In this document: piece by piece, positions 8,558 to 17,011 of the stretch
Layout of the letters: every line of letters starts with the position of its first letter
Position numbering within the stretch: the stretch's first letter is position 1
Assembly: GCA_964470375.1 (NCBI GenBank)
Contig: CAYYCP010000001.1
Coordinates: 62,001-126,000 of the forward strand
DNA from: CAYNQK01 sp964470375
GTDB taxonomy: Bacteria; Spirochaetota; Spirochaetia; Treponematales; JBGSOB01
Length of the DNA: 64,000 bases
Reading direction: 5' to 3'
Notes under the pieces: generated by a model
Seen by the model: the letters and a program-made list of their open reading frames with translations, nothing else
Databases searched by the model: none
What the model was told of the DNA's origin: nothing
Position numbers and translations under genes: made by a program

Positions 8558-9865
8558 ATGAGATACACCGCCCGCCGCGCGGCCTGCCTGGCCGCCATCG
8601 CCGCCGCCCTCCTCGCCTCCTGCTCGGACGAACCCGAGGGCATCTATTACAGCCTCGCCCACGAGCAGCCCATCAACCGGGACGCCTCCAAGGTCCTGGC
8701 CGGGTCCACACCCTCGGGCATCGCGCGCTTCGGGGACGCCTACTACCTGGCCGCCGGCGCCATCTACAAGCGCGGCCTCACGCGGGCCAAGGACGCCTGG
8801 GCGGCCATGACCATGCCCTCCGGCGCCAGCCTCTGCGTCGACCTGGCCCCCAGCACCACCCGCCTCTACGCCGCCTTCCAGGACCAGGCCGCGGCCAACC
8901 TGGGCCTCTACGCCTGGGACGGGAGCGCCTGGACTGCGGTCAGCCCCGCCAGCCTGGGCCTCTCCAGCATGCGCATCGTGGCCCTCATCGATTCGGGGAC
9001 CGAGGTCTTTGTCTCCACCTCCGAGACCATCGGCTCGGGCGATAGCGTCGAAACGCGCCTGCGCCTGTACCGCGTCAACGACGCGGCGCCCGACGTCTCG
9101 GGCCCTGTCCTGGACATCCTCTACGATGATGCCAATCCCTGGGACGCCCGGGCCATCCTCTCCGGCACCTTCGACGGGACCGAGCACTGGTTCGTCTCGG
9201 GGGCCAGTATCTACCACGGCCCTGCGGCCGGCCCAATGACCCTCCTGAGCGGCGAGACGGGTATGCCCGGCGAAACCGCCGCCACCCGGGTCAACCTCAA
9301 GTCCGTGCACTGGTCGGCCGATCTGGGTCGGCTCATCTTCGCCACCGGCTCCGGCATGTTCCGTGCCACGGCCGAGGCCGACCTGACCGGTTCCACCCCA
9401 GGCGTAATCTACGCCCGCCTCCCGAGCGGGACATGGGAGAAGAGCGCCGCCATCAGCATGGCCGCGGATCCCACCAAGGGCGGGCGGGCTAACTTCACGG
9501 ACACCCTGGCCATCGGTTCCGCCTCCGGTGATTTTCTCCTCTGCGGCATCGAGTCGAGCTTGAAATACGGTGACGGTAACACCCAAGAGACTAAGGCCGC
9601 GGCGGCCTGCGGTTACGGGACCTACCGCCCGGCGGCCGACGGCTCAATAGCCGGTATAGCCGCGGCCGGTATGGAGCCGACCCCCATCGCCACCTGGACG
9701 AGCTTCAGCACCACCCTGGCCACAAGCGCGGTGCTGTCCTTCAGGCTGGATGCAGATCTAGCCGGCGGAGACATGGTTCTCTTCGCCCTCACCCAGGGCA
9801 AGGGCCTCTGGTCGAACATCTATGACGGTCAGAGCTCTACCTGGGAAGGCTGGTTCAGGGAATAG
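8558..9865 (+). CDS. Lipoprotein of unknown function, 435 aa
   Basis: ATG 8558 gives MRYTARRAACLAAIAAALLASCSDEP, a typical lipoprotein signal with the lipobox cysteine at residue 22 (LASC). Earlier in-frame starts would put residues in front of this signal and are rejected. The mature part is rich in Ala, Gly, Ser and Thr and contains repeated blocks of 40-60 residues ending in strand-turn patterns (YYLAAGAIYKRG, RLYAAFQDQ, WFVSGASIYHG, LIFATGSGMFRA). This suggests a beta-propeller-like fold, though no named repeat is clear. It lies directly downstream of the barrel gene and is likely co-transcribed with it. The position is consistent with an envelope partner, but the function is unknown. Confidence 0.65.
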   Translation: MRYTARRAACLAAIAAALLASCSDEPEGIYYSLAHEQPINRDASKVLAGSTPSGIARFGDAYYLAAGAIYKRGLTRAKDAWAAMTMPSGASLCVDLAPSTTRLYAAFQDQAAANLGLYAWDGSAWTAVSPASLGLSSMRIVALIDSGTEVFVSTSETIGSGDSVETRLRLYRVNDAAPDVSGPVLDILYDDANPWDARAILSGTFDGTEHWFVSGASIYHGPAAGPMTLLSGETGMPGETAATRVNLKSVHWSADLGRLIFATGSGMFRATAEADLTGSTPGVIYARLPSGTWEKSAAISMAADPTKGGRANFTDTLAIGSASGDFLLCGIESSLKYGDGNTQETKAAAACGYGTYRPAADGSIAGIAAAGMEPTPIATWTSFSTTLATSAVLSFRLDADLAGGDMVLFALTQGKGLWSNIYDGQSSTWEGWFRE

Positions 9866-9866
9866 G

Positions 9867-12119
9867 GTGCCAGGCGAGGGCCGCGAGCTCTTCGGTTCGG
9901 CGCCCGCCCCTTCGGCCGAACCCCTGGCCGCCAGGATGCGTCCGCGCGGCCTGGACGAGTACGTGGGCCAGGCGGCCATCCTCGGCCCGGGCCGCCTGCT
10001 CAGGCGGGCCATCCAGGCCGACCAGCTGTCTTCGCTGATATTCTACGGCCCGCCCGGCTCGGGCAAGACCACCCTCGCCCGAGTCATAGCGAACACGACC
10101 AAGAGCCGTTTCATCACCATAAATGCCGTTCTCTCGGGCATCGCCGACCTTCGCGCGGCCATAGAGGACGCCAAGTCAGAAAAGGACTTCTACGGACGCC
10201 GCACCATCCTCTTCATCGACGAGGTCCACCGCTGGAACAAGGCCCAGCAGGATGCCCTCCTGCCCTGGGTTGAGAACGGCACGTTCATCCTGATCGGAGC
10301 CACCACCGAGAATCCCTACTTCGAGGTCAACCGGGCCCTGGTGTCGCGGAGCCGCATCTTCAGGCTGGAGCCCTTGGACCGCTCCGAGCTCATGGAAGTG
10401 GCCAGGCGGGCCCTGGCCGACAAAGAGCGCGGCTACGGCAAGTATCGCGTGACCTTCGAGGAAGGCGCCCTGGAGCACCTGGTGGAGACGGCATCGGGCG
10501 ACGCGCGCAGCCTCCTCAACGCCTTGGAGCTGGCCGTGGAGACGGGCCCCTCGGCCTGGCCTCCGCCCGAGGGCGCCGATCTGCGCATCAGCCTCCAGGC
10601 CGCTGAGGAATCCATTCAGCGCAAGGTAGTCCTCTACGACCGCGACGGAGACTACCACTACGATGTCATCTCCGCCTTCATCAAAAGCCTGCGCGGCTCG
10701 GACCCGGACGCCGCCCTTTACTGGCTGGCGCGCATGGTGGAGGCTGGAGAGTCACCCTCCTTCATCTTCAGGCGCATGCTGGTAGCCGCCAGCGAGGACG
10801 TAGGCCTGGCCGCCCCTGAGGCCATCGGAGTCGTGGAAGCATGCGCGGCGGCCTTCGACCGGGTCGGCTTCCCGGAAGGTAGCTTTCACCTGACCCAGGC
10901 GGCCCTCTTCCTGGCCAATTGCCCCAAATCGAATTCCGCCCTGGGCTACTTCGACGCCCTGGAATCCGTGCGGGCCGAGAACCGCGAAGTGCCCGATCAC
11001 CTCAAGGACGCCTCGCGCGACGGCGAGGGCCTGGGCCATGGGCAGGGCTACATCTACCCCCACGCCTACCGCGACCACTGGGTGGCCCAGGCATACCTGC
11101 CTGACGCACTCAAAGGGCGCATCTTCTACCACCCTTCCTCGAACGGTTGGGAGGCGCGCGCGTGCGCCAGCCTGGGCCAGCGCCGCGAGCTCCAGCTGGC
11201 GGCTTACATGGAAAGCCACGAACGCTTCCAGGCAAGCTCCCCCCAGGCCGGCACGTCACGGGCGAGCCCTAACCAGGCCGAGTGGCGACGCCTGTCCGCC
11301 GCCGGAGACAGGGAGGCTATCCTTGAGCGTCGCACCCGGGCCTTCGACTCGGCCAAATTGCGCGGCAACGAGCGCATCGTAGTCCTCAACGCCGGCGAAG
11401 GGCTCTTCATCTGGGAGGCCCTCAGGCGCGCCCCGGCCGGTCTGGCCCTAGGGCTCTGCCGGGAAGCCGGGGAAAAGGAAGCCCTTGAGGGCTACGCGGC
11501 CAGTCTTCCCGAGACCGAACGCCCCCTCCTCCTGGTCTTTTCGCCCCAGGACCATGAGGGCATCTCGCGGGCCCTGGGCTTCCGGGCCGAAGGGGCGTTC
11601 GAGGCCGCCTTCGCTCGACTGGCCATCGGCTCCGGCGCCCTGGGGACCGCCCAGCTGCTCGGCCTTTCCGGCCTCCTGTCCGGGGGCGCACCATTCGCGT
11701 TGGCCGACACTTTACCCGGCTATAGCTCGCGCCCCTCGGATCTCCTGGCGGATGAGGAGGGCGCCGACGCCGAGTCCATTGGCCTGCGCCAGGCTGAAGA
11801 CGCCTTTTACGCCGGCCTATACGGCCTGGACGCCCTGCCGTCTGAACCATCGCTGGCCCTGACAGGCCTCCTCGGCGGGGCCGGCTTTTCCCTAGAACAT
11901 TTCGAGCTTGAGACAGAGGAGGGCAGACGCTATCTCTCCTCGGCCGAGGAGCGCGCCTGGCTCTCGCCGTCCTCCCAATTCGGTTCCTTCCTGCGCTCGC
12001 GCATACAGGCGGAGAGTCTGGCGGATATCGAGCGCCGCTTCGCCGAGCTCATCGGCCAGGGACGCGAATTCCCCTGGAAGCGGGCCCAGGCCCTTGTCCT
12101 GGCCAGGAAGGCCGGCTGA
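9867..12119 (+). CDS. rarA: RarA/MgsA-type AAA ATPase with long C-terminal extension
   Basis: GTG 9867, one base after the previous stop region, gives 750 residues. An upstream ATG at 9822 lies inside the preceding gene. RarA (MgsA, WRNIP1 family) is a clamp-loader-related ATPase acting at stalled replication forks. Visible are Walker A GPPGSGKTT (61-69), Walker B LFIDEVHR, the sensor segment IGATTENP and the RarA-specific C-terminal part (YWLARMVEAGE, RRMLVAASEDVGLA, GYIYPHAY). Ordinary RarA is about 430 residues. Here about 300 more follow, starting near WRRLSAAGDRE. They contain VVLNAGEGLFIWEAL, which resembles motif I of class I SAM methyltransferases. The fusion is read in one uninterrupted frame. 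The extension's activity is unknown. Confidence 0.88.
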   Translation: MPGEGRELFGSAPAPSAEPLAARMRPRGLDEYVGQAAILGPGRLLRRAIQADQLSSLIFYGPPGSGKTTLARVIANTTKSRFITINAVLSGIADLRAAIEDAKSEKDFYGRRTILFIDEVHRWNKAQQDALLPWVENGTFILIGATTENPYFEVNRALVSRSRIFRLEPLDRSELMEVARRALADKERGYGKYRVTFEEGALEHLVETASGDARSLLNALELAVETGPSAWPPPEGADLRISLQAAEESIQRKVVLYDRDGDYHYDVISAFIKSLRGSDPDAALYWLARMVEAGESPSFIFRRMLVAASEDVGLAAPEAIGVVEACAAAFDRVGFPEGSFHLTQAALFLANCPKSNSALGYFDALESVRAENREVPDHLKDASRDGEGLGHGQGYIYPHAYRDHWVAQAYLPDALKGRIFYHPSSNGWEARACASLGQRRELQLAAYMESHERFQASSPQAGTSRASPNQAEWRRLSAAGDREAILERRTRAFDSAKLRGNERIVVLNAGEGLFIWEALRRAPAGLALGLCREAGEKEALEGYAASLPETERPLLLVFSPQDHEGISRALGFRAEGAFEAAFARLAIGSGALGTAQLLGLSGLLSGGAPFALADTLPGYSSRPSDLLADEEGADAESIGLRQAEDAFYAGLYGLDALPSEPSLALTGLLGGAGFSLEHFELETEEGRRYLSSAEERAWLSPSSQFGSFLRSRIQAESLADIERRFAELIGQGREFPWKRAQALVLARKAG

Positions 12120-12122
12120 CCC

Positions 12123-13436
12123 GTGGCGCGCTTTCTGGACCTGGATCAGCTCTTCGCCTATTTCTCCGGTTTCATCGACCTCGAGCGCGGAACCGCCCGC
12201 GAGCCGCTCAAACTGGAACGCATGCGCTCCCTGTGCGCCCTGGCCGGGAATCCCCAGGACTCCTTCGCAACCATCCACGTGGCCGGTTCTAAGGGAAAGG
12301 GTTCGGTTTCAGCCATGTTGGCTTCCGTCCTGGACATGCGCGGCCTGCGGACAGGCTTGTACACCTCGCCCCATGTGACCGATTACCGCGAGCGCATGAG
12401 CCTGGCCGGCAGGCTTTTCCCGCTCGAGAGCTACCTGGCCGCCGGCGAGGAGGCCGCCGGGATCGTAGACGATTACCTTGGGGGAGGGCCGGCATCACCG
12501 CCCAGCTTCTTCGAGATCCTCACCCTGATGGCCTTTCTCCTCTTCCGCCGCGAATCTTGCCGGTGGGTCGTCCTCGAAACCGGCTTAGGCGGCCGCCTTG
12601 ACTCGACCAACGTCGTCAACAGCGCCGCGTCCGTGCTCACGCCCATTGAGCTTGAGCATGTCGAGTATTTAGGAGACAGCATCGAGGCCATAGCCGGGGA
12701 AAAGGCCGGTATCATCAAGCCCGGACGCCCCGCCTTCATCGCCCGCATGCGGCCTGAGGCCCGCCAGGTGATGCTGGAGCAGGCCGCCCGCCTGGGCTCG
12801 CCGGCCTACGACGCCGCCGAGCTGACCGAGGTCCTGCGCGCCGAACCTGGCGTGGAGGGCACTTTGGCTGTATTGAAGGTACGGGGCCCGGATGGTTGGG
12901 TTGAATTGGAGACCCGCTTGGCCCTGACAGGCCGCATCCAGGCTGAGAACGCGGCCTTGGCTTCCCTAGCCCTCCTTCACCTCTTCCCAGATACGGACCT
13001 ATCCGTCTTGGAGCGCGGCCTGGGTGCAGCCAGGCTGCCTGCCCGCTTCGAGATCCTTTCCACCCATCCCCTGGTGGCCCTGGACGGAGCCCATACGCCG
13101 GATTCCTGCGCTCTCGTCCTCGAGACCTGGCTCAATCTTGTGGGGAAAGGCGGCACCCTCGTCTTCGGCTGCGCCTTGGACAAGGACGCTGCCTCCATGG
13201 CCCGCATCCTCTCGTCCGGCTTCGACAGGGTCATCGTCTGCCGCCCCGGGGACTTCAAGAAAAGCGATCCCCTTTCGGTCTTCAATGCCTTCGCCGCCCA
13301 GGGATCCTCCCTCTTGCTGGAGGAGGATCCGCTGACCGCCCTGCGTTCCGCCCTGTCCCGGGGCGGGAACGTGCTGGTGACGGGCTCCTTCTACCTGGCG
13401 GCCATCGCGCGCAGGCTCTTCCTCAAAGCCAGCTGA
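12123..13436 (+). CDS. folC: Folylpolyglutamate synthase / dihydrofolate synthase
   Basis: The protein has 437 residues and starts at GTG 12123, three bases after the rarA stop. FolC adds glutamate to dihydropteroate and/or to tetrahydrofolates using ATP, in the Mur ligase superfamily. Seen are the P-loop VAGSKGKGSVSAML near residue 57, the folate loop segment YTSPHVTDYRERM, the ETGLGGRLDSTN motif, and a later ALDGAHTPDS motif matching the C-terminal ligase domain. Length fits the family. The gene overlaps the convergent diguanylate cyclase gene by 14 bases. With folE2 and folD further right, it points to a functional folate route. Whether it has one or both activities cannot be decided from the sequence. 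Confidence 0.92.
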   Translation: MARFLDLDQLFAYFSGFIDLERGTAREPLKLERMRSLCALAGNPQDSFATIHVAGSKGKGSVSAMLASVLDMRGLRTGLYTSPHVTDYRERMSLAGRLFPLESYLAAGEEAAGIVDDYLGGGPASPPSFFEILTLMAFLLFRRESCRWVVLETGLGGRLDSTNVVNSAASVLTPIELEHVEYLGDSIEAIAGEKAGIIKPGRPAFIARMRPEARQVMLEQAARLGSPAYDAAELTEVLRAEPGVEGTLAVLKVRGPDGWVELETRLALTGRIQAENAALASLALLHLFPDTDLSVLERGLGAARLPARFEILSTHPLVALDGAHTPDSCALVLETWLNLVGKGGTLVFGCALDKDAASMARILSSGFDRVIVCRPGDFKKSDPLSVFNAFAAQGSSLLLEEDPLTALRSALSRGGNVLVTGSFYLAAIARRLFLKAS

Positions 13437-14448
13437 CCCGATTGCGCCCGGCCCGCTTGGCCTGGTACATCGCCTTGTCGGCCCGACCCAACCATTCTTC
13501 GGCCTCTTCACCCGGGCGATACTCCGAGACTCCGATGGAAACGGTTACGCTCAGGGCGGCCCGCCCCTCCGCGGCCGGGATCGAGAGGCGGCTCACCGAC
13601 TCGCGCAGACGCTGGGCTATGGCCAGGGCCCCCTGGCGCGAAGTGCCGATCAGTACGGCGAAGAACTCCTCGCCGCCCCAGCGTCCGGCGAAGTCGTCTC
13701 TCCGCAGGCCCGAGGCAAGGCGCCGCCCCACTGCGGCCAGCACCGCATCTCCGGCCAGGTGGCCGTGGCTGTCATTGACTTCCTTGAATTTGTCCACATC
13801 GATCATCAGCCCGGACAGATCCACATTGGCCTCGCTGGCCCTGCCCAGGACATCCTCAATGCGCTCCATGAGACCAGTCCGGTTGAGCAGGCCAGAGAGA
13901 GGATCGCGGTTCTTGGCGTCCAGGGCGCGATTGGCCTTACGCAGGGCCCTGCGCACCTGCGAGACGGCCTCTTCGGAATCCTTAATGGCCGCTGAGAGAT
14001 CCACCAGCCCTGCCGACAGGGCTTCTTCTTGCATGACCGCCTTCTTGTAGTACTCGCACTCACCGCTCAGGCGCTCAGCCTCGGCCAGCCTGGCGAGGGC
14101 CAGGCGCAATCTGACCTCGATCTCATCGCCTACCCGCTCCCTGGTCAGGTAGTCATCCACCGGCCCCCTCTCAGGCTGGAAGGCTCCGCCTGCCTCGGCC
14201 GCCAGGATTACCTGGAAGGGCCTGGCCCCTCCGCGCCGCCTTATGGAGCGCAGGGTCTCGGCACTCCCGGAAACCCAGGCTTCCTGGTCTATCAGGAGTA
14301 TTCCCCCGGACGCCTCTATAGCCTGCAGGCCGTCGGGGTGCATTTCGGCGTAACTGCAGGCGCAAGCCTTGGCGGCCGATTCGGCGGCCGCTCGCAGCAT
14401 CGGATCCGCAGAGGCGCAATAGAGGCAGGCCGCAGCGGGGGCTCTCAC
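13423..14448 (-). CDS. GGEEF diguanylate cyclase with receiver-like N-terminus
   Basis: The protein has 341 residues. The C-terminal half is a GGDEF domain: RDPLSGLLNR, IDVDKFKEVND and the active-site GGEEF at residues 258-262. An RxxD inhibitory site (Arg249 to Asp252) precedes it in the usual spacing, so both synthesis of c-di-GMP and product inhibition are expected. Residues 1-120 look like a degenerate receiver: a hydrophobic strand ends in LLIDQEAW at residues 50-58. A helical linker (residues 120-180) connects the two. It overlaps the stop of the DUF445 gene upstream, so they are co-transcribed. The input signal is unknown. Confidence 0.9.
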   Translation of the reverse strand: MRAPAAACLYCASADPMLRAAAESAAKACACSYAEMHPDGLQAIEASGGILLIDQEAWVSGSAETLRSIRRRGGARPFQVILAAEAGGAFQPERGPVDDYLTRERVGDEIEVRLRLALARLAEAERLSGECEYYKKAVMQEEALSAGLVDLSAAIKDSEEAVSQVRRALRKANRALDAKNRDPLSGLLNRTGLMERIEDVLGRASEANVDLSGLMIDVDKFKEVNDSHGHLAGDAVLAAVGRRLASGLRRDDFAGRWGGEEFFAVLIGTSRQGALAIAQRLRESVSRLSIPAAEGRAALSVTVSIGVSEYRPGEEAEEWLGRADKAMYQAKRAGRNRVSWL

Positions 14449-16001
14449 AGGAATGCTCCTAGGAGGGCCTGGGACAGGCCTATCAGACCGCCCAGGATGG
14501 CTCCGAAGAGATTGATCCAGGTAAACTGTTCCTTCATGACGTCCAGGACAATGCGCTCCAGGGCGAGCATATCCAGGGAGTCGATCTTCTCCACCACTGT
14601 TCGCCTCACGTCGATGGTAGATACGATATCCGCCACCCTCTCCTCGATCAATCTGAGGGCCTTTCCGCTCAGATAGCCGCTCACCTGGGCGCGCGTTTCA
14701 GCGGACACGCGGAAAAGTTGACCCAGGCTCAGGTCCCGCCGGGCCTCTATGAAGGAGGAGACGAAGCCGGCCACACCACGCCCCAGACCCTCGGGTCCGC
14801 CTGAGCGCTCAAGGGCGCCGTGCAAGGCCCCGGCCAGTCGCCGCGCCAAGTCGGCTATGTCAAAGCCCAGGCCCTCCACGGCCAGCTCGCGCAGACTCTT
14901 GTCGCGCAGGCTGTCAATGCCGCCGGCCAAGGCTGTTGCCAGGCGCTCAGCCGAGGCAGGGTCCGCCAAGGTCGCCATGGCTCGATCCAGGAGGCCCAGG
15001 GCCCGCTCGCGTGCGTCGGGCATGCGCTTGAGGAGCTGATCCGGCCTCAGGGCGGCCCATTCGGCGGCGGCCTTGGCGGCCCGGTCGGCAAGGAGATCGC
15101 GCACTTCGCGCTTGGCGGCCGAGACCTCCAGGTGGGAGACCAGGTCGGCGATAGTCTCCTCCATGTTGTCATTGATGGCCTGCTCATAGCGCCCGGCCGC
15201 CACCACCATGCGCTGGAAGGCGTTCAGGCGCTTGAGCAGGGCCGAGACGATCTCCCGCCCGTTCTCGCTGAGCTCGCGGCGGATTTCCTGCGCCCGGAGA
15301 AATTCAAGGAGTACCCTCAGAGCCTCAGGATAGGCGGCTACGATGATCTTCCTGAGCGCCTCGGGGGCGTCGAAGGGAAGGACCTCCGCCAGGGGCCTGT
15401 CCCCGGACAGCCATCCGTCCAGGGCCTCGATAAGCCTCTCGCGCAACCTTGCCGCCCCGCGCTCCGAGATGAGGAGACCCGTGAGGGCCCGGGCGGCCTT
15501 GAGGGAATCTTGACCGCCCATGAGCTGGCCCAGGCTGGAACGCCCGATAGAATCCAGGGCCCGCCCGGCCAGCTCAGCCAGGGTAGCGTCGAAATCGGGG
15601 GACTCGACCATGGACGAGATGGCCGCGCTGAGGAGGGAGGCCACGCGCTGGTAGGCCGGCGAGCCCTCGGGGAAGGCCAAGCTGCCCAACCTGAGGTCGA
15701 GGAGACGCGAGAGGAGCTTGTCCACGGTGGCGGCCACGGCCTCCTTGAAGTCATCTTCGGCGAAGCGCTTTGAGAGAACCTCGGCGTTAAGAAGCTGGGA
15801 GGACACGGTATTGCCCAGGCTGACGGCCAGCTTGTGGCGGTTGCGCGGAAGGATGCCCGGAGTGAAGGGCACGCGCAGGCCCAGGATGCGTTTCTCGATC
15901 AGGGGCCGGAAGAGCATCTTAATGGCGATGTCGTTGGTGACATAGCCTATGGCCGCGCCGATCAGAACCGGCAGGGCCCAGGCCAGAAGGAAGCCCGTCA
16001 T
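14445..16001 (-). CDS. DUF445 family membrane protein
   Basis: The protein has 518 residues. The N-terminal helix and following motif (GAAIGYVTNDIAIKMLFRP, then GLRVPFTPGILPRNRHKLA) are the signature of the DUF445/YheB family, whose members sit in the cell membrane. The middle 400 residues are helical, with repeated Arg/Leu/Ala segments. The extreme C-terminus has a second hydrophobic helix (LFGAILGGLIGLSQALLGAFL), so both ends are probably membrane-inserted. The start overlaps the stop of the SH3-like lipoprotein gene by four bases, and its own stop overlaps the diguanylate cyclase start by four. The biochemical role of the family is not established. Confidence 0.88.
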   Translation of the reverse strand: MTGFLLAWALPVLIGAAIGYVTNDIAIKMLFRPLIEKRILGLRVPFTPGILPRNRHKLAVSLGNTVSSQLLNAEVLSKRFAEDDFKEAVAATVDKLLSRLLDLRLGSLAFPEGSPAYQRVASLLSAAISSMVESPDFDATLAELAGRALDSIGRSSLGQLMGGQDSLKAARALTGLLISERGAARLRERLIEALDGWLSGDRPLAEVLPFDAPEALRKIIVAAYPEALRVLLEFLRAQEIRRELSENGREIVSALLKRLNAFQRMVVAAGRYEQAINDNMEETIADLVSHLEVSAAKREVRDLLADRAAKAAAEWAALRPDQLLKRMPDARERALGLLDRAMATLADPASAERLATALAGGIDSLRDKSLRELAVEGLGFDIADLARRLAGALHGALERSGGPEGLGRGVAGFVSSFIEARRDLSLGQLFRVSAETRAQVSGYLSGKALRLIEERVADIVSTIDVRRTVVEKIDSLDMLALERIVLDVMKEQFTWINLFGAILGGLIGLSQALLGAFL

Positions 16002-16405
16002 TGTAGATCGGCCCCGGCCCGCTGGGCCTGCTCCTTCCTATCGTATACGCCCAGGTAGCCAGAGAATATCCAGCCGCTCTTCCCGTCCACGCGCACCCCG
16101 TACCAATAGCCCTCTTCCTCGTCCACCACGTCGCGGCCATAGGCCCGCGCGAAGATCTCCACCAGGGCCCCACGCCTTAGGTAGGTGACCTCCTGGGCCA
16201 TGCTGGAGGGATCGGTCTTCACCCGCGCGTAGGCAGCCGTCACCACGCCCCACCTCTGGCTAAGCCCCAGTATGGGCGTGGGCGGCAGACGGGGCGCGCG
16301 GCGCGAGGGATCGCAAGCCAACAGACAGGCCGCCATAGCCGCGAGGAGGAGGGCGCAGCGGGAGCGCATCTTGATTTTCATCGCCGTCGGGGCCATTCTT
16401 TCCAT
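15998..16405 (-). CDS. Small SH3-like domain lipoprotein
   Basis: The frame gives 135 residues from ATG 16405. The internal ATG at 16381 (MKIKMRSRC...) is a more typical signal-peptide start and may be the real one. The hydrophobic segment LLLAAMAACLLACDP ends in a lipobox cysteine. The mature region carries a bacterial SH3 pattern: AYARVKTDPSS, VTYLRRGALVEIFAR, and GYWYGVRVDGKSGWIFSGYLGVYD. Such domains bind cell-wall or protein ligands in the periplasm. It is first in a three-gene run with the DUF445 protein and the cyclase. Its start lies only four bases from the divergent exported-protein gene, so promoters must overlap. Confidence 0.65.
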   Translation of the reverse strand: MERMAPTAMKIKMRSRCALLLAAMAACLLACDPSRRAPRLPPTPILGLSQRWGVVTAAYARVKTDPSSMAQEVTYLRRGALVEIFARAYGRDVVDEEEGYWYGVRVDGKSGWIFSGYLGVYDRKEQAQRAGADLQ

Positions 16406-16408
16406 GAT

Positions 16409-17011
16409 ATGTCGAGGGCAACTATAGCACTCCTGGCGGCCTTTGTCTCCTTTTGCCCTGCACTAAAGGCACAAGCCCTCCCCGCCTACGCCTCCACGCC
16501 CCTCCTCTCGAGCGAGCTCCACCTCTGCGTCTCCCCCGAGGCTCCCCTCCTCCCCCAGGCCTTCCTCAAGGCCGGATACGCCGCTCGCCTTGGGCTGGGC
16601 GGGGGCTTCGACATTTTGGCGGCCAGCGGCCTGTGCCTAGCCCCCCAATCCGCCTTCTCGCGGACGGGGGTGGCCTACCGCAGCTTCAGCGGGGCCTGGC
16701 TCGAGGGCGGCCTGGGCTGGTCCTGGGCCGGCGCCCTCGGCCTGGAGTTGGGAGGGACCCTCTACCTGGGCGGGAGCCCGGGAAGCTCCCTGGCCCGGGC
16801 TATGGCCGGGGCATCCCTGGGCATCATCCTGCGCGATCCTAGGGAAACCCCGGGCTATTCGGCTCTATTGTCCGGAGGAAAGGAACTGCCGCGCTGGCGG
16901 GCCGAGCTGGCCCTACCCATCGGCTTCCTCCACCGCGGCGACTCCTCCTCCTTCAGCGCCGGCCTCTGCCTCCGCATCTGGCAGGACAGGCTGGGGATAG
17001 AGGCGCGATGA
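16409..17011 (+). CDS. Exported protein, possible outer-membrane barrel
   Basis: The protein has 200 residues. An N-terminal signal peptide is clear (hydrophobic residues 5-19, likely cleavage near ALKAQA). The mature sequence alternates Gly/Leu-rich strands (AGYAARLGLGGGFDILAA, GAWLEGGLGWSWAGALGLELGGTLYLGG), and its last strand GLCLRIWQD is followed by a short tail GIEAR. This suits a small barrel or a surface protein, though the family is not recognised. It overlaps the next gene's start by four bases and is probably co-transcribed with it. The start at 16409 lacks a strong Shine-Dalgarno and sits back to back with a divergent gene. Confidence 0.6.
   Translation: MSRATIALLAAFVSFCPALKAQALPAYASTPLLSSELHLCVSPEAPLLPQAFLKAGYAARLGLGGGFDILAASGLCLAPQSAFSRTGVAYRSFSGAWLEGGLGWSWAGALGLELGGTLYLGGSPGSSLARAMAGASLGIILRDPRETPGYSALLSGGKELPRWRAELALPIGFLHRGDSSSFSAGLCLRIWQDRLGIEAR

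Noticed and set aside
8543..9586. 347-codon minus-strand frame opposite the lipoprotein gene
   Set aside because: The plus-strand gene has a clear lipoprotein signal and follows the barrel gene; the minus frame is Gly-rich with no domain.
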